NCBI RefSeq assembly: GCF_000067165.1
Contig: NC_010162.1
Location: forward strand, 310,001-374,000
DNA: 64,000 nucleotides
Source: Sorangium cellulosum So ce56
GTDB lineage: Bacteria; Myxococcota_A; Polyangia; Polyangiales; Polyangiaceae
Reading direction: 5' to 3'
Below the pieces are notes generated by a model. The model had not been told where the DNA came from. It ran no database searches and was given only the letters and a program-made list of their open reading frames with translations. Made by a program: the position numbers and the translations under genes. Positions 1-7,283 of this stretch are shown here, one piece after another (position 1 is the stretch's first letter; the number at the start of each line of letters is the position of its first letter).

Positions 1-2
1 TC

Positions 3-1031
3 TACCATCACGTGGCCAGCAACCGCCGAACGGCGCGCGCGTTGATAGAAGAGCTGGTCGCCATCGCCGAGCGCTCCGGCGACCGGGGGCTCCGCGCCGC
101 TGTCGAGGCGCTCTACGCGCTCGCCCTCTTCGTGGATGGCGACCACGCAGCCGCGCGGCGCGTGGCCGAGCGCGCGGTCGAGCTCTACGATCCCGACCTT
201 CATCGGGACCACGGGGTGCGGTTCGGGCTGGACTCGCTGGTCCTGGCGAAGGCGTACGTGGCGCAGCTCTGCTGGTACTCCGGCGACACCGCCTCTGCCT
301 TCGCGCACATCACGAGCGCCCTCGAATGGGCGCGCGAGGTCGGCCACGTGCCCTCGATCGCCCTTTGTCTGCTGTATGGGTGCATGATCTACCAGCTCGC
401 TGGCGACCGGCGCGCGGTCGCCTCCATGGCCGGAGAGATCCTCACCCTGAGCGGTAAACATGGGCTGCCTGCCTACGAGGGCTATGCGAAGACCCTCCAC
501 GACTGGGCGACCGGCGACGACCAGCGCGCCCGGGCGATCATGGAAGGCCTCTCCAGCCTCGGGTGCAAGCTCGGCCTCTCGTACTACGGCTCTCTGATGG
601 CCGACCGCCAGACCGAGCGCGGCGATCTCGACGCGGCCATCGCGTGCATCGACCATTGCCTCTCTTTGTGCCGCGAGAACGACGAGCACTACTACGAGCC
701 CGAGCTCCACCTCCGCCGGGCCATGTACGAGGCGCACAAGGATCCTGCGGCCGAAGGCGTGCGGCTCTCGCTGGAGCAAGCCGCCCGGCTCGCGCGGCGC
801 TACGACATGCCGAGGATTGAAGCGCTGGCGACGCTGGAGCTGCTCCGGCGCTTCGGCGGCGCCTCGCCATACCGAGCCCGCCTCGACGAGCTGCTCGCGC
901 TTCACCCCTGCCTGCGAGACATCGCGGAGCGCGTCACGAAAAAGGAAGAATTCGATGAAAGACATGAGCCAGCTGATGCGGTTTCGCACCGCGTATTTGC
1001 GCGCGATCGCGGGAGCGTGGAGCGATCCTGA
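3..1031 (+). CDS. Predicted ATPase/TPR signalling protein, C-terminal part (5' end outside window)
   Basis: The frame is open to the left edge of the window (Tyr-His-His-Val-Ala-Ser-Asn-Arg-Arg), so this is only the C-terminal part of a longer protein. The visible 342 or so residues are helical and TPR-like: the opening stretch ARALIEELVAIAERSGD is typical of the TPR tail of predicted ATPases fused to Ser/Thr kinases or adenylate cyclases in myxobacteria. No catalytic domain is visible. Its last 77 bases overlap the TOMM precursor in another frame, and the residues encoded there look unlike a TPR, which suggests that the natural end was replaced when the neighbouring locus arrived. The role is presumably signal-coupled regulation; the kinase or cyclase assignment is inference. 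Confidence 0.7.
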   Translation, partial: YHHVASNRRTARALIEELVAIAERSGDRGLRAAVEALYALALFVDGDHAAARRVAERAVELYDPDLHRDHGVRFGLDSLVLAKAYVAQLCWYSGDTASAFAHITSALEWAREVGHVPSIALCLLYGCMIYQLAGDRRAVASMAGEILTLSGKHGLPAYEGYAKTLHDWATGDDQRARAIMEGLSSLGCKLGLSYYGSLMADRQTERGDLDAAIACIDHCLSLCRENDEHYYEPELHLRRAMYEAHKDPAAEGVRLSLEQAARLARRYDMPRIEALATLELLRRFGGASPYRARLDELLALHPCLRDIAERVTKKEEFDERHEPADAVSHRVFARDRGSVERS

Positions 1032-1962
1032 ACTTCTTGAACAGCTGACCACCAGCCCTTACGCGAGCGAGGCTGGCACCGGCAACACCATCACTGTCCT
1101 GAGGGAGTATGGCTTTGACTGGGAGCGCTCACCGTGGAACAACGTATGCCAGATCCAGATCGTGAGCGGCACCAGGCTCGAGTGGACTGGCGACGAGTGG
1201 ATCTGGCCCAGGCCCGCGCCGTCTTCACCCCGCAATACCCCGCCGACCGCCCTGCCCCCGATAGACAGCCTGACGTTGTGGCTGCCGCTCAGCGCGCCGT
1301 CTTCCACCGGGAGCACGACGTCTGGCGACCATCCGATCCAGGCTCGCGCGCTCACAGAGTTTTACATGCAGCACGCGAATCTGTTCAGCGACGACTGGGG
1401 GAATTGGTGCATCAAACCGGCGGATGAGGCCGTCGCGCCGCTCCAGGTCGACCCGGGCGACGCGACCAGTTTTTACGGGGAGGTCTGCATCAGCTCGCCG
1501 ACGATCTCCGGCAAGCTCATGCCTGACGACGCGGATTTCACGGCGTTCAAGGTCGCGCTGCTCGGGGCGATGGCCAAGGCATGGACCAACCCGTCCTTCA
1601 AAGAAATGCTCCAGACCAACGCCACGCAAGCCCTGCAGACCATCCGAAGGTACAGAATGCCCTGGAAGATGGGGCTCTATATCCAGGAAGATAAGGGCGC
1701 CAAATGGGACGGCGCTTCCAACTGGAAGGCCCCCGCCGGCGGCAGGGGCAATGGTGCAGGAAATAGCGATACAACAAGCGACGAGGGGCTCGGCGCAGGA
1801 AGCAAAAATCCCAAGAACATGAATGGCCCCTGGGAGTCTAGCCGGCGTCACATGCTCACGCTCTGTCTGCCCCAGCCGCCGGACAATTCGAGCGACGAGC
1901 CTCTCGCCCTCGCCGCGTACAACGCCGCCGGGGCACAATACCCGTTCAGCTGCTGTTCCTAG
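955..1962 (+). CDS. TOMM RiPP precursor with two tandem NHLP-like (BMA_0021/BMA_0022-type) halves
   Basis: This 335-residue protein matches, as I remember the family, the Burkholderia BMA_0021/BMA_0022 TOMM bacteriocin precursors. Two related units are visible. Unit 1 (about residues 5-110) has FRTAYLRAIAGAWSDPELL, a later W-x-W-P stretch and LTLWLPLS. Unit 2 (about 195-310) has FKVALLGAMAKAWTNPSF, an RMPWKMGLYI stretch and LTLCLPQPP. Both resemble nitrile-hydratase-like leader peptides. A Ser/Thr/Pro-rich linker joins them. The protein ends YPFSCCS, a short putative core whose Ser and Cys residues could be cyclised to azolines by the downstream cyclodehydratase. The ATG at 955 is chosen because AAGGAAG lies 7 bases upstream. 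The start lies 77 bases inside the preceding gene. It is the substrate candidate of the YcaO enzyme at 3425. Confidence 0.8.
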   Translation: MKDMSQLMRFRTAYLRAIAGAWSDPELLEQLTTSPYASEAGTGNTITVLREYGFDWERSPWNNVCQIQIVSGTRLEWTGDEWIWPRPAPSSPRNTPPTALPPIDSLTLWLPLSAPSSTGSTTSGDHPIQARALTEFYMQHANLFSDDWGNWCIKPADEAVAPLQVDPGDATSFYGEVCISSPTISGKLMPDDADFTAFKVALLGAMAKAWTNPSFKEMLQTNATQALQTIRRYRMPWKMGLYIQEDKGAKWDGASNWKAPAGGRGNGAGNSDTTSDEGLGAGSKNPKNMNGPWESSRRHMLTLCLPQPPDNSSDEPLALAAYNAAGAQYPFSCCS

Positions 1963-2129
1963 CGGGCGGAACCAGGACCGATGATGGAGCCCCTGGAGCT
2001 GAGCCAGGTGCTGACGTTCAAGCCCACCTTGCGGGTCGAGCGCATGGATCCCGGCGTGGTCTTCCTGACCGGTGAGCGGGAGCGCTTCGTCCTCGTTCGT
2101 GTAGCCGCCGAGGAGCCGAGGAGCCGAGG
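1963..2129 (+). pseudogene. Truncated duplicate of the cyclodehydratase 5' end (partial RRE)
   Basis: About 150 bases here are a direct copy of 3404-3557, the ribosome-binding region and first 44 or so codons of the cyclodehydratase. By eye, the first 111 coding bases differ at about 13 positions (about 88% identical). The copy reads MEPLELSQVLTFKPTLRVER and then the first strands of the RRE leader-binding domain. Homology stops near the GCCGCCGAGG at about 2112, just before the amidohydrolase start. The frame stays open to 2277 but the residues after about 2100 are unrelated. It is a gene fragment left when the amidohydrolase gene became inserted between precursor and cyclodehydratase. It might still be translated and couple to the next gene. 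Confidence 0.8.
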
Positions 2130-3284
2130 ATGCGAGATGGATTTCGGATCATCGATGTGGACCGTCACGTCCTCGAGCCCGTCGCCATGTGGCCGGAGTA
2201 CCTGCCGGCGCGGATGCGAGAGTATGCGCCTCGGTTCGAGCCCTTCGGCCCCCCCGAGACGGTGGCCGAGCGGCTGAATCGCCTGGGCGAGCACGCGCTC
2301 TTGCCAACGCCCCAGATCCTCTGTGTGGCTGGCGAGCCCGTCATGCGTGTCCCCGAGGCGGCGTACATCGAGGTCGGGCTCATCGCCGAGGGGCGTCGCG
2401 AGCTTCTTGCCGCCGCAACGACGCCTCGGGGGCACCTCGACGAGATGGACACGACCGGCGTCGACGTCGCCGTCATGCTCCCCACGTTCGCGACCTACCT
2501 GGTCAACGACGACTCCATCGACGCGGAGCGCTCGCGCGCTTACGCCAGCGCCTACAATCGATGGCTGGGCGGTTTCTGCTCGAGCGCGCCTGCCAGGCTC
2601 CTGGGCCCTGCGCTCATCTCACGCCACGATCCGGAGGCCCTGGTGGGCGATCTCGAGCAAGCGGTCCATGGCGGCGCGCGCTCGGTGGTCCTCCGGCCCA
2701 ACCCGGTACAGGGCCGCACGCTGAGCGCTCCTGCCTATGCGCGATTCTGGGCCGCGTGCGAGCACCACGCGGTCACCATCCTCCTCCACGAGGGCACACA
2801 CGCGCGTCTCCCCACGGCAGGCGCTGATCGCTTCCAGACCCAGTTTGGCCGGCATGCCTGCTCTCATCCGATGGAGGCGATGATGGCGCTGCTCTCGCTG
2901 ATCGAGGGCGGCGTGCTCGAGGCCCACCCGACGCTGCGGGTGGGCCTGCTCGAGGCGGGGTGCGGCTTCCTGCCTTACTGGCTCTGGCGGCTCGACCACG
3001 TCGAGTACGCGCAGATGCGCGGCGAGGTGCGTGGCCGGGTGCGCCGGCCGCCCTCCGAGTACTTCCAGCGGCAGTGCTGGATCGCGCTCGAGCCCGGCGA
3101 GGCGATGCTCGACCGGGTGGTGAAGGAGATCGGCGCGACGCGGATGGTGTTCGGGACCGATTTCCCCCATCTCGACCACGGGCCCGGGATGGTCGACGAG
3201 GTGATGGCGCTGCGGGGCGCGCTCGGGGATGAGGCGCTGCGGGCGATCCTCTGGGAGAGCCCCTGCGGCCTCATGGGGATGTAG
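2130..3284 (+). CDS. Amidohydrolase-2 family metal-dependent hydrolase of the TOMM locus
   Basis: The 384-residue protein starts MRDGFRIIDVDRHVLEP; the D-x-D-x-H opening is the metal-binding first strand of Amidohydro_2 TIM-barrel hydrolases and decarboxylases. Later features fit the fold: a strand ending ILLHEGTH (about 213-220), HPMEAMMALLSLIEGGV with a conserved His, and GTDFPHLDHG near the C-terminus, which holds the usual catalytic Asp. A GAGGAG-like tract precedes the ATG. It lies between the TOMM precursor and the cyclodehydratase and is bounded by duplicated cyclodehydratase sequence. Metal-dependent amidohydrolases act in some RiPP pathways (bottromycin, for example), so a role in trimming the peptide or opening azolines or amides is possible. 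The substrate cannot be read from sequence. Confidence 0.75.
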   Translation: MRDGFRIIDVDRHVLEPVAMWPEYLPARMREYAPRFEPFGPPETVAERLNRLGEHALLPTPQILCVAGEPVMRVPEAAYIEVGLIAEGRRELLAAATTPRGHLDEMDTTGVDVAVMLPTFATYLVNDDSIDAERSRAYASAYNRWLGGFCSSAPARLLGPALISRHDPEALVGDLEQAVHGGARSVVLRPNPVQGRTLSAPAYARFWAACEHHAVTILLHEGTHARLPTAGADRFQTQFGRHACSHPMEAMMALLSLIEGGVLEAHPTLRVGLLEAGCGFLPYWLWRLDHVEYAQMRGEVRGRVRRPPSEYFQRQCWIALEPGEAMLDRVVKEIGATRMVFGTDFPHLDHGPGMVDEVMALRGALGDEALRAILWESPCGLMGM

Positions 3285-3424
3285 GGGCACGGCCGCGTGC
3301 GGCTCCACTCCGCCCGGATCCTGATGGGTCCAGGGAGGCGAGGCGAGCCCCGGCCATCCGGCGGTCGCTCTCCGCGAGCGCGCCATTTGCACCTGCTCCT
3401 TTTCGGGTGAAACCAGGAACGACG

Positions 3425-5650
3425 ATGGATCCTCTGGAATTGAGCCAGGTGCTGGCGTTCAAGCCCACCCTGCGCGTCGAGCGCATGGATGCGGGCGTGG
3501 TCTTCCTGATCGGCGAGCGCGAGCGCTTCGTCGTCTCCGGCGCCTGCGCCGCCGAGGTGGCCGCGCTCGTCGACGGCCGGCGCACGGTGGACGAGATCCT
3601 GCGCGCCGCGCGCGATCGGTTCTCCGAGCCCGAGACCCTGTATGCCCTGAGCCGGCTCGCGGCGCGCGGCTACCTGGTCCCCGCAACACCGGAGCTTCCC
3701 TCCGAGCACGCGGCGTTCTGGCGCGGGGTGGGTCTCGACGGCAAGGCGGCCGCCGAGGCCCTGAGCCGGACCCCGGTGTCGGTCCTGGCCGTTGGCGAAG
3801 CCGCTCCCGCTGCATGGATGACCGAGGCGCTCGAACAGGCAGGCGTGCGGATCGACGGCGAGGCGGCGGTGCAGGTGGTCGTGGCCGACGACTATTTGCA
3901 GCCCGAGCTGGCCTCGATCAACCGCCGTGCGCTGCGTGAAGGGACGCGCTGGTTCCTTATCAAGCCTGCCGGCGTCCAGCCGCTCATCGGGCCCGTCTTC
4001 GAGCCCGGCGCCGGCCCCTGCTGGGAATGCCTGGCGTTCCGGATGCGCCAGAACCGCCCGGTCGAGGAGCTCGTGCGCCGGCTCCGGGGGCACGAGGGCC
4101 ACGTCCCTCCCCCCAGGGCGGCCACCGAGGCGAGCGTACGGACCGCTTGCGGGCTCGGCGCCTCGGCCATCGCCCGCGCGCTTGCCAGGGAGGATACCAG
4201 CTCTCCCCAGGCGCTCGGTGCCCGGGTGCTCGCCCTCGACCTGGCCACGTTCCAGATCACCGCGCACGCGGTCGTCCGGAGGCCGCAGTGCCCGGCGTGC
4301 GGCGATCCGGCGCGGATGGCGGCCGTCGGCGAGCGCCCGATCGAATTGCAGCCGGTGGAGAAGGCGCATTACGAGGACGGTGGATATCGCCGGCAGACCC
4401 CGCGGCGGACCTACGAGCGCTATCAGCACCTCGTCAGCCCGATCACCGGAGCCGTGACGTACCTCGTGCCGATGCCGGGGCGGGACACCGAGCTCCGCGC
4501 CGTGTACGCGTCCGGCTACCTGGCCTGCCCCCGGGAGGGCGTCCCGCGCACCAACGTCTTCGACAAGAGCTGCGCCGGCAAGGGGCGCAGCGCGGACCAG
4601 GCCAGGGTGAGCGCGCTCTGCGAGGCGCTCGAGCGAACCAGCGGCGTCTACCAGGGGGACGAGGCGCGCGTCCGCGGCAGCAAGGACGAGCTCGGCGCGG
4701 CGGCGCTCTCGCCCGGCGATCTGCTGAACTTCAGCGAGTCGCAGTACCGCGAGCGCGCTCACCTCAACGCGCGGGCAGCGGATCGTCGCCAGTGGATACC
4801 CGAGCCGCTCGACGCCGGCACCAGGATCGACTGGACCCCGGCCTGGTCGCTGAGCAAGCGCGAGCGGCGCTACGTCCCGCTGGCCTACTGCTACGCCGAG
4901 GCCCCGGCCGAGAGCGGCACCGCGTTCAGCGGCCCCTGCGGCAACGGCGTGGCGGCCGGCACCTGCCTCGAGGAGGCCGTGCTCCAGGCCCTGCTCGAGC
5001 TCGTGGAGCGCGATGCCGCCGCGGTGTGGTGGTACAACCGGCTCGCGCGCCCGGCCATCGCGCTCGACAGCTTCGAGGACCCGTATTTCGAAGCCCTCCA
5101 GGCGGACTATGCCCGCTTCGGCTGGGCCGTCTGGGTGCTCGATCTGACGCACGACCTCGGTATCCCCGCCTGCGTCGCGCTCGCCCACGAGGCCCGGGAG
5201 GATCGATTCACCATCGGGTTCGGCTGCCACCTCGACCCGCGCCTCGCCGTGCAGCGATCGCTCACCGAGCTGAACCAGCTCTTCGATCCCGGGGGCGCGC
5301 GCCGGGCGCCGTGGGACCTCGAGCGGCTGCCGGACCGCGCGCATCTCTTCCCCCACCCGGATCTCCCGCGGATCGCGGCAGGGACCTTGTCCCGCATCTG
5401 CGGCCCCGATCTGCGCGCGGACATCCAGGAATGCATGAGGCGCCTCGACAAGGCGGGCCTCGAGCTCATCGCCGTGGACAAGACCCGCCCCGACATCGGC
5501 TTGCCCGTGGCCCAGGTGATCGTCCCAGGGCTACGCCATTTCTGGCCCCGGTTCGGCCCGGGGAGGCTCTATCAGGTGCCCTGCGCGCTGGGTTGGCTCG
5601 CTCGCCCGCTCGCCGAGGGCGAGCTGAACCCGGTCCCTCTGTTCGTCTAG
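3425..5650 (+). CDS. TOMM cyclodehydratase, fused RRE / ThiF-like / YcaO protein
   Basis: This 741-residue protein forms azoline heterocycles from Cys/Ser/Thr of a RiPP precursor with ATP. Domains in order: a PqqD-like RRE leader-binding domain (about 10-88); the Ocin-ThiF-like region (about 115-310) with a structural zinc site formed by C199-W-E-C202 and C289-P-A-C292; and the YcaO domain (about 325-741). ATP-site features include SCAGKGRS (382-389), the Glu-rich ALCEALER (397-404) and EEAVLQALLELVERD (516-530). The C-terminus is NPVPLFV, a degenerate form of the proline-rich PxPxP tail of azoline-forming YcaO enzymes. ATG 3425 is preferred over the in-frame GTG at 3407 because AGGA lies 8 bases upstream and the duplicated copy shares this start. 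The fused C-D architecture is typical of TOMM clusters. No flavin dehydrogenase is adjacent. Confidence 0.9.
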   Translation: MDPLELSQVLAFKPTLRVERMDAGVVFLIGERERFVVSGACAAEVAALVDGRRTVDEILRAARDRFSEPETLYALSRLAARGYLVPATPELPSEHAAFWRGVGLDGKAAAEALSRTPVSVLAVGEAAPAAWMTEALEQAGVRIDGEAAVQVVVADDYLQPELASINRRALREGTRWFLIKPAGVQPLIGPVFEPGAGPCWECLAFRMRQNRPVEELVRRLRGHEGHVPPPRAATEASVRTACGLGASAIARALAREDTSSPQALGARVLALDLATFQITAHAVVRRPQCPACGDPARMAAVGERPIELQPVEKAHYEDGGYRRQTPRRTYERYQHLVSPITGAVTYLVPMPGRDTELRAVYASGYLACPREGVPRTNVFDKSCAGKGRSADQARVSALCEALERTSGVYQGDEARVRGSKDELGAAALSPGDLLNFSESQYRERAHLNARAADRRQWIPEPLDAGTRIDWTPAWSLSKRERRYVPLAYCYAEAPAESGTAFSGPCGNGVAAGTCLEEAVLQALLELVERDAAAVWWYNRLARPAIALDSFEDPYFEALQADYARFGWAVWVLDLTHDLGIPACVALAHEAREDRFTIGFGCHLDPRLAVQRSLTELNQLFDPGGARRAPWDLERLPDRAHLFPHPDLPRIAAGTLSRICGPDLRADIQECMRRLDKAGLELIAVDKTRPDIGLPVAQVIVPGLRHFWPRFGPGRLYQVPCALGWLARPLAEGELNPVPLFV

Positions 5651-6139
5651 CCACGATAGCCGCCGAGGTGAGTACGACCTCGAGCGGGCCCTGAAGCGCA
5701 CCATCCACTGGGCCACCTCGAGGGCTCGTGGCGCTGTCACGATTGCGCCATCGCGCCGCCGGGGAGCAGCCCTCGTCGGCAGGACGCGCGTCAGCTCGGG
5801 ACGCGCGGTGTCCTGCCGCGACGCAACGTACGGCACCTGATCGAGCGCGTCGGCCTATGCCGCCCAGATCGCCCAGCGGCACACGCTTTGCAAATCGCAA
5901 ATACAACACGGCGAGTGGGAGCCACATGGCAACGACGCGTGTCGTGGGTGTGGCTGCGCTGCATGGGGCGCGCCGCGCACGACGCGTGGCGCAGCTCGGC
6001 CGCCGGCCGGGTCGTCCGGACGCCGCGATAAGAAATTCAAAAGACTTTGCGTGGATGATTCCCGCACAAGGTGCCCTTCACTCGAGGGGCGACACACAAA
6101 CCAGCCGCAACAAACGGCAACGAAACGAAGAGGTACATC
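5651..6139. other. Intergenic region after the TOMM locus; no gene recognised
   Basis: No open frame here shows family resemblance or convincing codon use. The stretch contains one clear inverted repeat (listed separately at 5777-5818) and an A/T-richer tract around 6025-6140 that could hold the promoter of the following gene. GAAGAGG just before 6140 is the probable ribosome-binding site of that gene. Confidence 0.5.
5777..5818 (+). terminator. Hairpin downstream of the cyclodehydratase, possible terminator
   Basis: The arms CGGCAGGACGCGCG (5777-5790) and CGCGCGGTGTCCTGCCG (5802-5818) can pair with one bulge and an 11-base loop. It lies about 130 bases after the cyclodehydratase stop codon. 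No T-run follows, so termination would have to be atypical; an RNA-processing or decayed element is equally possible. Confidence 0.35.
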
Positions 6140-6631
6140 ATGCGTGAGATTACGTCCCGGGCCGCGACGTTCGGTCCCAACGTTTACCAGGTCAATTTCG
6201 GAGATCTCCTCACCATCAGCGGCTCGTACACGAATCAGCTCCCGATGGGCGCGTCCACGAACACGTATGCGTTCACGCTGACGGCGAAGAACACCACGAG
6301 CGAGTTCAACATCACCTCCGCCACCATCACCTTTGCGCCGAGCGTCGACAAGGATCTCAGCGATGCTGGGTGGGCGCTCGGCCTCTCGAGTTCGGACTAC
6401 GTCCCGAGCCTGAGCTCGAACAAGCTCCCGCTCAGCGTCGTCAGCAGCCCGCTGAGCCCGGGTAACTCGACGACGCTGTACGTCGTCTATTATGGCATCA
6501 TCGCCGCAGGCAAGTACACGAACAACATTCAAGGGAACTGGACGATCACGCCTTCTCTCTCGCTCACGCTCGTTCCGATCGACGGGGCCACCGCACCCAA
6601 TCCGTCGGACCTCGGCGGCCAGGTCAAGTAG
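6140..6631 (+). CDS. Hypothetical protein, 163 aa, beta-rich
   Basis: I do not recognise this protein. It starts MREITSRAATFGPNVYQVNF and has no signal peptide or membrane segment. Composition is Ser/Thr/Asn-rich with alternating hydrophobic residues (for example YAFTLTAKNTTSEFNITSAT), suggesting a beta-sandwich or tail-fibre-like fold. GAAGAGG about 7 bases upstream supports the ATG at 6140 rather than the in-frame ATG at 6071. Lys and Asn are more common than in neighbouring genes, which might indicate recent acquisition. It stands between the TOMM locus and the remnant-rich region at 6650-7220; no functional link to either is shown. Confidence 0.6.
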   Translation: MREITSRAATFGPNVYQVNFGDLLTISGSYTNQLPMGASTNTYAFTLTAKNTTSEFNITSATITFAPSVDKDLSDAGWALGLSSSDYVPSLSSNKLPLSVVSSPLSPGNSTTLYVVYYGIIAAGKYTNNIQGNWTITPSLSLTLVPIDGATAPNPSDLGGQVK

Positions 6632-6723
6632 CTCGCCCCTGGCGCTCTCGTGCTTCAAGGGGATCCGCGCCCGGCGTCGGCGGCCCGCGAGGTTCGCCGG
6701 CCCGGGCGAGGAGCCGAGATCAG

Positions 6724-6784
6724 AGGCAGCGCAGGACGCTGTCGCGCACGAGCTGCCCGATCGGCTCGGGGTCCCGCCCAGCCA
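6724..6784 (-). pseudogene. Decayed copy of the 3' end of the cobalamin-locus ORF at 15152-15577
   Basis: By eye, 6724-6784 matches 15156-15217 with about six differences (roughly 90% identity). Read on the minus strand with one single-base deletion it gives WLGG, then PEPIGQLVRDSVLRCL, against WLGGIPEPIWQLVRDNVLRCL at the C-terminus of the 141-residue protein. Both copies have the same orientation and bracket the region holding the TIR/NTPase genes. The right end of the copy abuts the PIN-domain remnant directly. Confidence 0.75.
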
Positions 6785-6948
6785 AGGAAGCGGCGCACGT
6801 CTGGAGGGCGACTTCCTATCCGCTGCACCACCGCGATCCGTTCGATCGAATGCTGGTGGCGCAAGCCCAGCTGGAGGACGCGACGCTCATCACTTCGGAT
6901 GAACTGTTGCGTGTGTACCAGGTGCCCATCCTGTGGGCGTGCGAGTGA
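6781..6948 (+). pseudogene. Truncated PIN-domain (VapC-type) toxin tail
   Basis: The frame 6781-6948 encodes about 55 residues with no start codon: HVWRATSYPLHHRDPFDRM, then LVAQAQLEDATLITSDE, ending VYQVPILWACE and a stop. The H-R-D-P-F-D-R-x-L-x-A-Q-A and T-x-D-E motifs are the C-terminal half of VapC-type PIN ribonucleases, carrying the last acidic metal ligands. The N-terminal half is absent: upstream sequence is instead the copy of a cobalamin-locus gene end. No antitoxin gene was seen. It is a remnant, most likely from a toxin-antitoxin pair destroyed by rearrangement. Confidence 0.75.
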
Positions 6949-7054
6949 TCGAGCAGGCATTGCGCCGCGTCCGATCGCCCTCGCACTGCCTTGGAAATAG
7001 CGAGCTAAGTGCTTGAATTCCCCTGCCTGGCGGTGCACCGCAGGCGCATCGCGT

Positions 7055-7218
7055 CTACTGCGGGAAGTCGCCCCGGAGCGGCAGAAAAACCGCCAAGCCG
7101 CCAAGTACGCCAAGGGAGAGGGGGAAGGGCGCCGTCCGGGCATCCCCCCGATTCCCCGGCTTTCTTGGCGCCCTTGGCGGCTTGGCGGTTCGCTTCCCCG
7201 GCCGACTTCCCGCGGTAG
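7055..7218. repeat. Long inverted repeat (about 60-bp arms), possible mobile or structured element
   Basis: The left arm (7055-7115) and right arm (7164-7218) are imperfect reverse complements. The outer parts share CTACxGCGGGAAGTCG and the inner parts share ACCGCCAAGCCGCCAAG. The spacer is about 48 bases. The structure ends about 65 bases before the start codon of the trypsin-TIR-NTPase gene. It may be a MITE-like remnant, a REP-type element or a transcribed hairpin in that gene's leader; the sequence alone does not decide. Confidence 0.7.
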
Positions 7219-7283
7219 AGTTAGGGCGCGCCCGCCTTGACGCCGCGTCGGTTCCTCCCGATCCTGGGCGAGAGGCCACGGTT

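Noticed and set aside
3285..3404. A second decayed TOMM precursor end before the cyclodehydratase
   Set aside because: The stretch CACCTGCTCCTTTTC recalls the precursor end, but the alignment is poor upstream of the CGGG at 3404. Homology is claimed only from there on.
2975..5356. A long minus-strand frame opposite the cyclodehydratase
   Set aside because: The plus strand has full RRE, zinc and YcaO motifs; the minus frame has none.
5728..6147. A 139-codon frame before the 163-residue protein
   Set aside because: Arg/Ala-rich translation with no motif, overlapping a hairpin and a promoter-like region; no ribosome-binding site.
7182..7283. An upstream start for the trypsin-TIR-NTPase gene
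   Set aside because: It lies in the right arm of the inverted repeat, and its residues have no relation to the protease fold. ATG 7284 is adopted.
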